Positions 53,361 through 64,000 of a DNA stretch of 64,000 nt are shown here, piece by piece. Origin of the DNA: Stagonosporopsis chrysanthemi (taxonomy: Eukaryota; Ascomycota; Dothideomycetes; Pleosporales; Didymellaceae); contig JAFISE010000135.1 in assembly GCA_022560025.1 (NCBI GenBank), positions 16,782-80,781 on the forward strand. The letters are read 5' to 3'. Position 1 is the first letter of the stretch. Every line of letters begins with the position of its first letter. The translations under genes were made by a program, and so were the position numbers. The notes beneath the pieces were generated by a model. That model was not told the origin of the DNA. It saw nothing but the letters and a program-made list of their open reading frames with translations, and ran no database searches.

Positions 53361-56300
53361 ATGGCGAGCCCGCTGCGTCGCGAAGATTACACAGTAGGGT
53401 GGGTGTGCGCGCTGCCGATCGAGCTAGCAGCCGCGCAGGAGATGCTCGACGAGGAGCACCCTGACCTCAAGCGCGACCCCGCCGACAACGACGAGAACCT
53501 GTACTCCCTCGGCTCTATCAGCGGCCACAACGTGGTTATTGTGTGCTTGCCCGCGGGTCGGATCGGTAACAACCCAGCTGCTGCTGTGGCGACGCAAATG
53601 CAAGCATCGTTCAAGGGTATCCGCTTTGGACTGATGGTAGGCATAGGTGGTGGTGTGCCGAGCGCTGATGCAGACGTGCGCCTAGGAGACGTTGTGGTCA
53701 GTCAGCCGCACGCGACGTTCGCTGGAGTGGTGCAGTACGATGCAGGCAAGGCTACGCCGAGCGGGTTTGAGCGGACGGGATCTCTCAATTCTCCACCACA
53801 GATACTGCTAGCAGCAATCAACAAAGTGCAAGCAAACGAGGCGCGTGGGAAGAGTAAGTTGTGCGAGTTCATCACGAAGCTGGAAGGCAATCGCAAGTTC
53901 CAGCGCAACAAGGCTGGTCCTGATGTACTCTTCGAGGCAGCGTACGAACACGCGGGAGGGCAGACTTGCAAAACGTGTAGCAGCGACCAACATCAGGATC
54001 GAGAGCCGCGAGACGAGGATGAGGAAGTAGTGACGCACTACGGCACCATCGCGTCAGGCAACCAGGTGATCAAGGATGCTGCTGTGCGAGACAAGCTAAG
54101 TGCAGAGCTTGGTGGGGTTCTGTGCTTTGAGATGGAAGCTGCAGGCCTGATGAACAGCTTCCCGTGCCTAGTGGTACGTGGGGTGTGCGACTACGCGGAC
54201 TCACACAAGAACAAGCGGTGGCAGGCGTACGCGGCGGGGACGGCAGCAGCGTATGCCAAAGAGGTGTTGTTGGTAATCCCGCCGGACCAAGTGAAGGCTG
54301 AGAAGAAGATTATAGACGTTCTTTCTGGTTAGTTTGAAGGTATTCGGTAAAGGCTGGGCAAGTGAATGCTGACTCTGAAACTCCCAGACCTCCAGCAATC
54401 TGCAGTAGAGCAGCAACATATTTCTAGGGACCAATTAAGTGTTGCAGAGAAATCTCTCAACTTGCAGCAATCAGTACGTGACCAAAACCTCTCTGACCGG
54501 CAACTAGAGTGTCTCCAACTCTTTCGCCTTACTAAGAGCACCGAGGATGCTACCTACGAGTGGTACAAGGATCGCATAGAAAACCGGGTAGATGGCACGT
54601 GCGAGTGGTTCCTTCAACACGCTCACTTCCAAGAATGGCTTTATCAAGTCTCAGGGGCGCTACTAGTCTCCGCAGACCCAGGATGTGGGAAGTCGGTCTT
54701 GGCGAAGTATCTGGTCGACCATGTCCTGCCAGAGTCAGCGACTGTCTGCTACTTCTTCTTCAAAGACCAGGATCAGAACACAGTCCGTCAGGCGCTATGT
54801 GCGCTGCTGCACCAGCTCTTTTCCAAGAAGAAAGACTTGCTCAAGCACGCTATAAGACAGTACGAGCAGGATGGCAAGGGTCTAGTTCACTCAACGAAGT
54901 CGCTTTGGACAGTGTTCGAACACGCCGTGCAGGACAGTGAAGCAGGACCTATTATTGTGGTTCTTGATGCTTTGGATGAGTGTGTAGAGTCAGAGTTTGA
55001 GGATCTAATGCGCAATATTGAAGGCCAGTTTCGCAATGGTCACTCAAGTCGTGGCGCGCTCAGGTGTCTCATGACAAGCCGCCCGTACGAGCAGATCGTA
55101 GGGAGATTCCAAGGTCTACTTAAGTCTTTTCCGCGCATCCACATACCTGGAGAAGAGAAGTCTGAAACCATCAGTCATGAGGTCAACCACGTCATCAAGT
55201 ACCGGGTTGAACAGCTAGCAAGAGATGAGAAGCTTCCAAATGATGTCCAAGCTGGTCTCTTGGATGCATTACTCAAGATTAATCACCGCACGTACCTTTG
55301 GGTATACCTAGTGTTCGACTACCTGAAATATGAGGGGTTCAAGAAGACCAGAAAAGGAATCAAGTCAGCCACCAGATCGCTACCAGCGACTGTCAATCAG
55401 GCGTACGAGAAGATCTTAAGCAAATCTAAAGACCAGCCAATAGTCCGCAAGACCTTAGCTATCATCTTAGCAGCAAATCGGGCACTAACGCTCTCCGAGC
55501 TGAATGTTGCCACTGAGATAGATGCAACGACGCAGTCATGGCAAGAGCTTGACCTTGAAAGCGAAGAGGATTTCAAATCACGCCTTAGGTCGTGGTGTGG
55601 ACTGTTTGTCTCAGTCCACCACGGGAAGGTTTACTTTCTCCACCAGACAGCTCGCGAATTTCTCTTGGCAGATGCGTCATCCCCTAGTAGTCTGACTCAA
55701 GGGGTGCGATGGCAATACTCTATTACTATGCAGCACGGGCACAGAATCCTCGCAGAGCAGTGCGTCCGTTATCTTAGCTTCTTTGGCCTCAGAATGGTCT
55801 CTGCCGTGAGTGCAAGAAGAGATCAAAATAGTACACACCATGGCCTAGATGCCATGTTAGACTACTCTGCTGAGTTTTGGCCAATGCACTTCCGCGAAGC
55901 CAAGTTCAGAATGAGCAAAGATACTGTTGTAATACGTCTTGGCCTAGGGGTGTCTGATCCAAAGTCCGTTTCTTTTTCACAGTGGTATACGATACACTTT
56001 AAGACCCAGTCTCACAGATTTAGTAGTGATGATCCGCATCTTTACATCGTGTCTCTATTTGGACATGAGCCGCTTGTGGAAATGCTGCTCGACAAAGGCG
56101 CCGACGTCAACGCGCAGGGTGGAGTCTACGGCAACGCACTGCAGGCAGCTTCAGCTGAAGGCCACGAGCAGGTGGTCAAGATGCTGCTTGACATAGGCGC
56201 AGACGACAACGCGCAGGGTGGAGAGTACGGCAATGCACTGCAGGCAGCTTCATATAGAGGCCGTGAGCAGGTAGTCAAGATGCTGCTTGACAGAGGCGCT

Positions 56301-58526
56301 GACGTCAACGCGCAGGGTGGACACTACGGCAACGCACTGCAGGCAGCTTCATACAGAGGCCGTGAGCAGGTGGTCAAGATGCTGCTTGACAGAGGCGCTG
56401 ACGTCAACGCGCAGGGTGGAGTCTACGGCAACGCACTGCAGGCAGCTTCAGCTGAAGGCCGTGAGCAGGTAGTCAAGATGCTGCTTGACAGAGGCGCCGA
56501 CGTCAACGCCCAGGGTGGAGAGTACGGCAACGCACTGCAGGCAGCTTCAGCAAGAGGCCACGAGCAGGTGGTCAAGATGCTGCTTGACATAGGCGCAGAC
56601 GTCAACGCCCAGGGTCGACGCTACGGCAACGCACTGCAGGCAGCTTCAGCTGAAGGCCGTGAGCAGGTGGTCAAGATGCTGCTTGACAGAGGCGCCGACG
56701 TCAACGCCCAGGGTGGACACTACGGCAACGCACTACAGGCAGCTTCACTTGGAGGCCGTGAGCAGGTGGTCAAGATGCTGCTTGACATAGGCGCAGACGT
56801 CAACGCGCAGGATGGAAGATACGGCAACGCACTGCAGGCAGCTTCACTTGGAGGCCACGAGCAGGTAGTCAAGATGCTGCTTGACATAGGCGCCGACGTC
56901 AACGCGCAGGGTGGACACTACGGCAACGCACTGCAGGCAGCTTCAGCAATAGGCCACGAGCAGGTGGTCAAGATGCTGCTTGACAGAGGCGCTGACGTCA
57001 ACGCGCAGGGTGGACACTACGGCAACGCACTACAGGCAGCTTCAGCAATAGGCCACGAGCAGGTGGTCAAGATGCTGCTTGACATAGGCGCAGACGTCAA
57101 CGCGCAGGGTGGAGACTACGGCAACGCATTGTACGCAGCTTCATCTAAAGGCCGTGAGCAGGTGGTCAAGATGCTGCTTGACAGAGGCGCTGACGTCAAC
57201 GCCCAGGGTGGACGCTACGGCAACGCACTGCAGGCAGCTTCAGCTGAAGGCCGTGAGCAGGTGGTCAAGATGCTGCTTGACAGAGGCGCCGACGTCAACG
57301 CGCAGGGTGGAGAGTACGGCAACGCACTGCAGGCAGCTTCAGCAATAGGCCACGAGCAGGTGGTCAAGATGCTGCTTGACAGAGGCGCCGACGTCAACGC
57401 GCAGGGTGGACACTACGGCAACGCACTACAGGCAGCTTCATACAGAGGCCGTGAGCAGGTGGTCAAGATGCTGCTTGACATAGGCGCCGACGTCAACGCG
57501 CAGGGTGGACACTACGGCAACGCACTACAGGCAGCTTCATACAGAGGCCGTGAGCAGGTGGTCAAGATGCTGCTTGACAGAGGCGCCGACGTCAACGCCC
57601 AGGGTGGACACTACGGCAACGCACTGCAGGCAGCTTCAGCTGAAGGCCGTGAGCAGGTAGTCAAGATGCTGCTTGACAGAGGCGCCGACGTCAACGCCCA
57701 GGGTGGATACTACGGCAACGCACTGCAGGCAGCTTCAGCAATAGGCCACGAGCAGGTGGTCAAGATGCTGCTTGACAGAGGCACCGACGTCAACGCCCAG
57801 GGTGGAGTCTACGGCAACGCACTGCAGGCAGCTTCAGCTGAAGGCCACGAGCAGGTGGTCAAGATGCTGCTTGACAGAGGCACCGACGTCAACGCGCAGG
57901 GTGGATACTACGGTAACGCACTGCAGGCAGCTTCAGCTAAAGGCCACGAGCAGGTGGTCAAGATGCTGCTTGGAAAAGGTGCAGAAGTTAATGCGCAGGG
58001 TGGACGCTATGGCAACGCTCTGCATGCGGCTGCGTATAGAGGGCATACAGAGATACTTGATCTCCTGTTAACAGGGGTAAGCACATTACAGCTTCAAGAT
58101 GATTATGGACGGACCCTGCTCTGGTGGGCTGCAGCTGGCGGCAAGGCCTCCACTGTAGAAGCACTGATCAAACAGCATTGTATGGATCCTGAAAGAGCTG
58201 ATCATTTTGGGCGGAAACCCTCCTGGATAGCTGCGAAGAAAGGGCATGCTGCAGTATTGACCTTTCTTCTCACACATGACAGAGAACCTAGTATTGAACT
58301 AACAGCGCTATACAAATTGGGCAACGACGAACAGCACCTAGAATGCGATGTCTGCACTTCAAGGATTCCAACAGATGCTTTTCATTTCCATTGCAAACTC
58401 TGCGCTGGTGGAGACTGGGATGTATGCGAAGACTGTAGGAAGTGTGGAGGCACATGCGTAGAAACAGCTCACGTTCTGGTTAAGCGGACGATGATTGACG
58501 GACTTTGGTCTGAGGTCAGTAGCTGA
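53361..58526 (+). CDS. PNP-NACHT-ankyrin-ZZ NLR-like protein, 1701 residues
   Basis: Exons 53361-54327 and 54388-58526 (60-nt intron, TGCTGAC branch) join in phase. Residues ~10-310 are a purine/uridine phosphorylase-like domain (WVCALPIELAAAQEMLDEEH; GIGGGVP; LCFEMEAAGL; VVRGVCDYADSHKNKRWQ), with nucleoside-binding FEMEAAG and VRGVCDYAD intact. NACHT follows with Walker A SADPGCGKS (~418) and Walker B VVLDALDECV (~513). Ankyrin repeats fill ~881-1549, then two divergent ankyrins and a C-terminal ZZ-type zinc finger (CDVC...CKLC...CEDC...H, ~1640-1685). It matches the PNP-UDP/NACHT/ANK class of fungal NLRs; known PNP-NLR enzymes can act as nucleosidases on nucleotides, but activity here is inferred. 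No stops or frameshifts despite 2 kb of repeats. Confidence 0.92.
56112..58070 (+). repeat. About 20 tandem 99-bp ankyrin-encoding repeats
   Basis: Unit protein: x-YGNALQAAS-xx-G-(H/R)-EQVVKMLLD-(R/I)-GADVNAQGG. The framework is nearly invariant even at the DNA level, while variation is restricted to the residue before YG (V, E, H, R, D, Y), two residues after AAS (AE, YR, AI, LG, AR, SK, AK), the H/R and the R/I. The last unit is diverged. Confidence 0.97.
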
Positions 58527-58612
58527 GCATAGCACGCTATCGTACAAAACATAAGAGTTGGGGTATCCCGCTTAACTCTTGCTTGCTTGCCACCCCCCGC
58601 TTTCCCTTCACC

Positions 58613-61470
58613 ATGAACCACGATGCCACTCCTGCCCTTCTGGCGCGCTGCAATCTCTAGGTGGATAGAGAGAGTCAAGCCCTGATATGTCGCCAGTGCA
58701 AATTCGCTCTCGCCACCGCGAACTCTCAGGTCACCACCCACCTGGATAGGAAGCACGGCGTCTCTAAGGAGCTGCGCAAAGGCCTCACGCAGCATCTGCG
58801 TCAGCACCCTGGCGCCTTCAGGGATCTAAGCAGCATCCCACTTCGCCCACAAGGATCTGTAGCGCATCCTCAGCTCCAGGTCCACGAGGGGTTCGCTTGC
58901 CGCCAATGCGAATTCTACACCATCAGCATCAAACAAACGACTAGCCATCTCCGCAAGCTCCATCTGCGCGAACGCCCTTCCAGATCGACAACTGACGACC
59001 TGTACGACAATGTCTTCCTACAAACATAGGGCGACAGCCCAACCCGCAGGTACTGGACTGTAGTAGTCAACGGGCCCACGCTGCGTCCGCTGAGGCTACC
59101 GCATGCTGATGAACATCTCGAATCAGTGCGGGAGCGCGAGCAGGCTCGCCGCGAAGAGCAACGATCCATCGCGCTGACCGACACAAGCGCTCAGACGTTG
59201 CAGAACACTGGCCCGTGGATAGAGCGCACGCGGTAGCCTGTCACTTACCAAGGCGTTCGCCGCGATGTGTTGCTCGGTCTTGCTGAACCACCTGCGGTGC
59301 CTTGCGGAGACGACTGGACTATTAGGTTGTCAAAGCGCGAGCTGCGTGTTGTTAGTCTAGCAGGGGACGAGGATATAGCATCTGACAAACGCTGTTGAGG
59401 CTGTGCTTAACTAGTGCAAAGAGACTATGCGCTGTACTGGTCGTCTGCTCTTGTGCTAGCTAGCCACTACGCAGTCGTCGCCCTGCTTCCTAAAGCTGTT
59501 TGAGTTGCTTAGTCAAGATAACTAGAAGGTCCTATTGCTAGTAATTAAAGGGCTTTCTAGCCTTTGTGTTTTAGGTATGACGCATAGAGCCAGGCGAGCG
59601 CAGGACCCTAGCTAGGGTCTGAGTCAACTAAAAGCACTTAGCTCGCCTAGTGTCTATTTAGACCTATTGCCTTTAGAAGCAATACATTGATTGCAGCTTA
59701 TAACTAAGAAAGTCTTGTAGAACGTATTGTGCTATACATAGTAGCTTACCTATTACAAGCATATCTAATGCAAATAGTTGCAGCAGAGCACAGATAGCCC
59801 TGTAGGATACTCTTGCATAGTTGAACGCAGACAAAGGATAACAGCATTAGCTCCTAGCAGCAAGTCTTGACTAAGTTCTAAGAGAATCTAAGCTAAACAA
59901 CTAAAAAACTTCTTCTATTAGCACAAGTATAGTTTTTTACACTACTTTGTTATATATACTAGATGCTATTTTCTGCCTAAGAGAAGTAGTGTAAGAATAA
60001 CCTTATTATTAGAATAATAAATTTTTGTATAGACGTTTAGTACACTATAGTATTAACTAAATATAAAATCTATTAGCTTACTATTATTTCTAATAATGTT
60101 ATAGTTAAGGGCATCTCCTGCCTTACATGCAGTTTTACCTTACTTCTAGTAAGACAAGGCTGCCTCTCCTGCACTAGCGCTGTTTACAGCTACCTATATA
60201 TACATACTGTTTGTAGCTTTACACAATACAACCTTAGTTTAATCCTTAAATCTTTCTACACTGCTTGCACTTACTACAATAAATAAGTATAGTACAATAT
60301 TCTATAAAAGTTGCTATAAAGATAAGATACTTAGTAATACTTAGGCTAGAAAAGCCTTTGTGCTAGCATACACTGTTACTATATCTCTAACCTAGAGTAG
60401 TATTAGAATTAGCTCTAAGATATATGCAACTTAAAGAAAGACTGCTACTTTAATAGTCTAGAGATAATGCGCTAAGTAATACTATAGATATTAACATCTA
60501 CTAAAAGCTAAAGTGTAAGACCTTTACTTTTTTAACAATCTTAATTCTAAAATTTATATTAATAATATCTGTCTACCTACTAGCTAAACGCTAAGCGCTA
60601 CTTTTTAAGCTTATTACTACTATCTACTCTTTATAACTTTTTTACTATATCTTTTAAGTTTTAATAATTTATTACAGTATAAGTTAGCTCTATAGGCCTT
60701 AATTATTACTTCTATAACTTTCTTAGACTAGTATGTCTTAGAGTATATATATATTAATACTACCTAGCTAGTAAGTAATATAAGTACAGTCTTCTTCTCT
60801 CTTTATAATATTATATAATTTAGTCTTTATTAGCTTTACCTTCTATAAAGTTCTTTTATACTTTAGACTATAATAAATTTACTAACAAAGTACGTAAGTT
60901 AAACTTCTAATAGTAGAGTAGATATTACAGGATTCTTTTTTAATACTTCTTAGCTCTACCTTAGGTACACTTAAGCTAAGAGCTAGGCTGCACACAGGCT
61001 TTTTATATATATACTCTTATTAAATCTAGAAGCTTATACTTTAAAGATTTATCTAATATCTAAATACAACTTTAATTTAGCTTTAAAGCTATTTAATCTA
61101 CTTTAAGTCTAATTACCTGCTTATAGTAACCTTATAGTAGATAACTAACCTCTTTAATAAGATCTGTATTTTAACCTTGTTTAATAATAACAAGTATTGC
61201 TTTTTATCTTTTGTTTAAAGCAGTAAGAAAGCTATCTTCTATAAAGCTATAGTCTTTAAGGTCTTTATAATAGGCTAAGCTCTAGGTATTAGAACTTAGC
61301 CTAAGCTGCTAAGCTAAACAAGCACTAAAAAAGTTAACAGTACTTATAGACTATAAGTACAAGCTTAGAGTAGTACTATATTATTACTATTAGCTTAGCT
61401 AGAGTCTAACAGTCTACAGCTTAACAGCTAAAGGCCTAATATTATATAATTAAATATAGTAGTAAATAAA
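58613..61470 (+). pseudogene. RIP-degraded TLH/DUF3505-type gene
   Basis: The frame from ATG 58613 contains two fingers (ALICRQCKFALATANSQVTT...H; GFACRQCEFYTISIKQTTSH) and continues in one frame through stops at 58658, 59027, 59233 and later, into YWTVVVNGPTLRPL and RRDVLLGLAEPP. Every early stop is explained by a Trp or Gln codon changed by C-to-T on one strand. From ~59400 the same frame can be followed, with increasing TAG/TAA, to about 61470, though protein identity is no longer secure. Families with this finger are linked to telomere-associated helicase genes and large transposons in fungi; that link is by memory, and no helicase motif survives here. Confidence 0.5.
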
Positions 61471-63900
61471 AAAAAAGAAGTAATCTAAACTTCTTATCTA
61501 TACTTAAAAAACTAAGTATAGAGTCTTAAAGGCGCCTTTATATATACTATTTAGATATAGAGTTATAAAGCTGCTGCCTATTTCTTGTCTTACTTTTACT
61601 TTTTAGCAGCTTAGACACTTTTACCTTTGTAAATCTAAGCGTTTTAACAGATTATAACTTCTTATTATAGTACTGCCTTAGTGTCTAAGATACAAAGTAT
61701 ATAGAGTAAGTTTTTATTATAGTACTTACTTGCTAAAGAAGTATCTTAGCTCTTAAATCTTTTTACAGAGCTTAGAAACGCTATCTACTTCTAGGTTCTA
61801 GCTTCTACTTATATTATATATAGAGAGATGTTTACAATATTTTAGAAAATCAAGCTAATAGATATATAATATTACTTTTAAAAAGTACTTAAATTTCTTA
61901 AAAAATAGAGTACCTAAAGAACTAGATAAGATATTTAATTTTTTCCAATACTAAAGTTAAAGCTAGTATACTAGTTACTATACTAAATTTTAATATCTAA
62001 GTTTATTACTAAAGTTTAAATTTTCTTAGTCTACTAGTTAAAAAAATAAGTACTTTAAATATTAGGAATCTTAGAAATTTTCTACTATAAAGTTGTAGAG
62101 ACTTAAATTTAACTTATAGTAACTCTAATAAAGTATCTAAGTTTCTTAACTAGATAAAGAGTTATTTAACTTTAAAGATGCTAAATTTTGCTGCTTTTAG
62201 CCTTTTACTAGTAAAAAGCAGGCGTTACGTAAATCTAGGTGCTACGCGCACAGATACAGTAATGCGTACAGTCTTGTAATACGCACTCTAACTACCTTCT
62301 AATTATAATTTACATCTACTATAACTTAATACTACTATACTAATATAACAAGCTCTTATAGAGATAAATAAATTAAAACTAAGAGAGAAACTTTTATACT
62401 AAGCTCTTGCTAAAAAACATAGTTATTATTGCTTAATATTAATATATTAATACTGCTACTAGGTTGCGTTATATAAAACTAAATTAAATTAGCAGCTACT
62501 TTTCTACCTATATAATAAGATTAAGCTTGCAAAGTATATTAGAAGACTTACAAGGAGACACTTAGCTCTTATACAACAAATAATTATTAATTTTGCAATG
62601 CTTCTATACTGTTAAGAGCCTTCTAAAAGCTAGGTTACTTAGTTTATCTACTACTACTATAACACTTTTAACTTGTTATAGACTATGTCTATAGAAGCTA
62701 GACGTTACTGTGCTAATTCTAGTAAGAAGTACTATCTATATTTTTAGCTGCTACACAGCAAAATAGCTAAGTATAACCTACTACCTAAGAATACTTACAA
62801 TATAGATAAAAAAGGCTTTACAGTTAGAGTTACTAGAAAAAGTAAATAGATCTTTAACAAGGTCCTATACTAATTAAAGCAGTTTAAGCAGAGTCTCTAT
62901 AATAGTAACTGTAAGTAAGTAACTCTTCTTACAACAATCTGTGCTAATAGATTAGTACTACTACTTAGCATTATCTTCTTAGTAGCTAGCTGCAATGTCT
63001 AAGCAAGTTAGGTAGCTCTAATTAACCTAAAAACTTACAATATCTTCTTTACTACCTTACCTACTAGTTAGACAAACAACAATTTAGGTCTAACTTAGCT
63101 TAAGTAAGTGTTTAAGCAGTATACAGCATTAAAAGCTTAAAAAAAGTAGTACTTACTTATTTTAAACAGTTATAGCAGCTATATAATAAGAGCTTTTATT
63201 AACTACTATAATACTTATAAGATTCTGTTAATAATCTATTTACTTTACTTAACTTATATATTACAGCTATTAGATATAGTTTGCTTTAAGCTGCTCTCTT
63301 AAAACTATACTAAAGAACTAGATGTTTACACCTAGAAGAGTTAAGGTATAACCTTAGTAAACAAGAGCGACTTTATAAACCTCTTCTAGCTAGCTTAGGT
63401 TAAAACCTTTACTTAAAAACTAGTTAAGAAGGCTTTTTTAGCTACAGAGATTTACTTCTTAAATACTAGAGTTATACTTAATTGCTTTAAGTTAGCAACT
63501 CTAGATAAGCCTACAATACTGCCTTAGCAAACAGCAACTTCTACAGCTAATACTAAGCTAAGTTAGCTTAAAGCTAAGTTTCTTTTATGTAAGGTTGTAA
63601 GTAATAAAGTAAGTAACTAGTTTAACAAGCTAAAGCAACTTATCTACTAACTTTATGTGCAACTTAAGTTAATATAATACAAATTAAGTAGTGTAAAACA
63701 AAAGCTTAAGACTTAGTAGAAGAAGCTAAAGAAAAAGAAGGTTCTACCTCTATACACATGCTAGATTAAGAAGCAAGGCAGCGCAGTTTAGTAGAGTCTT
63801 AGTGCTAAACAAGAAGCTAACGCACGTAACTGCACAAATAAAGCTTATACAGAGCAGTTAGAGCTAGAGAAAGTAACTAAAAAAGAGCTTTAACGTACTA
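59400..63900. other. AT-rich RIP-type block
   Basis: Base composition changes sharply at ~59400 to very AT-rich sequence with abundant TA and very few CpG and CpA steps, and remaining C/G mostly in CT/AG contexts. This is the product of repeat-induced point mutation. It contains the tail of the gene starting at 58613 and the decayed transposase beginning near 62280. The middle part (61470-62280) has no recoverable identity. Confidence 0.85.
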
Positions 63901-63930
63901 AGTAGGCTGGCAAATGGGTGCGGGGTACCC
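62280..63930 (+). mobile_element. RIP-destroyed pogo/Fot1-like transposase
   Basis: Reading one frame and ignoring stops gives clear pogo landmarks in the right order: LTRRHLALIQQIIINFA, YNLLPKNTYNIDKKGFTVRV (first catalytic Asp), SLLLSIIFLVASC, TNNNLGLT, LLILNSYSSYI (where the second Asp has become Asn), FINYYN, and a C-terminal RTK-rich tail ending near 63930. Nearly all stops are TAG/TAA expected from Gln or Trp. It is unrelated in sequence detail to the transposase at 47169 but belongs to the same superfamily. No terminal repeat was found. Confidence 0.7.
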
Positions 63931-64000
63931 AGCAGTGGGTAGGGGTAGGGTCGGGGTCGCACGGACCTAGGGGTAGTGGTAGAGTAGGGGTCGCACGGGC
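63925..64000 (+). repeat. G-rich terminal repeat
   Basis: After the AT-rich block, the sequence becomes G-rich with repeated GGGGTAGGG-like strings and two copies of GGGGTCGCACGG. It is not a canonical TTAGGG telomere. The array is cut by the window edge. Confidence 0.6.

Noticed and set aside
56126..58071. Repeated antisense and alternate-frame proteins across the ankyrin array
   Set aside because: They are shadows produced by 99-bp periodicity of the real ankyrin frame.

Overview
The window looks like an accessory, probably subtelomeric, stretch of a filamentous ascomycete genome, most likely a Dothideomycete of the Pleosporales type. The signs are 47-60 nt introns with CTAAC/CTGAC-like branch points, several pogo/Fot1-type transposase remains, signatures of RIP (C-to-T decay producing TAG/TAA stops at former Gln and Trp codons), and large NLR-like (NACHT) genes. 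Lineage is inferred from style, not from a search. Gene density is low and conserved housekeeping genes are few.

1-20 kb: an F-box-like gene (0.5-1.35 kb), an unknown two-exon gene (4.1-5.45 kb), two tandem-repeat tracts (6.9 and 12.9 kb), a solo LTR, an unknown gene beside the 12.9-kb repeat, an SRPK-like kinase (15.5-16.9 kb), and debris of zinc-finger and pogo genes. A pogo fragment runs directly into the 3' end of a REV7/MAD2B-like HORMA gene (19.2-20.2 kb).

20-35 kb: a TPR-RING gene whose promoter and first codons are duplicated in inverted orientation 4 kb away, nested mobile-element fragments with solo LTRs, several unknown spliced genes, a seven-exon Mx-like dynamin GTPase, an FtsJ-like RNA methyltransferase and an F-box protein. 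35-41.7 kb is gene-poor and holds a REX4-like exonuclease lacking its catalytic histidine.

41.8-49.5 kb is the most interesting part. Two ~0.5-kb inverted terminal repeats enclose, on the same strand, a pogo-family DDE transposase (one apparent 1-nt frameshift) and an apparently intact NACHT-WD40 NLR with eight near-identical 42-residue repeats. The element is bordered by TA on both sides. Joining the flanks across one TA continues a dynamin-like reading frame for about seven codons, which suggests that the whole 7.7 kb moved as one unit and carried the NLR as cargo.

51.5-58.5 kb holds a divergent pair: a PD-(D/E)XK-like pseudogene broken by an exact 20-bp tandem duplication, and an apparently intact 1701-residue PNP-NACHT-ankyrin-ZZ protein with about 20 near-identical 33-residue ankyrin repeats. 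From 58.6 kb to the end the DNA is a RIP-degraded AT-rich block containing a decayed zinc-finger/helicase-associated gene and a decayed pogo transposase, ending in G-rich repeats.

The two NLR genes, the decayed nuclease-like partner and the dynamin form a plausible allorecognition/defence neighbourhood beside RIP-silenced transposons. All gene models were spliced by eye.
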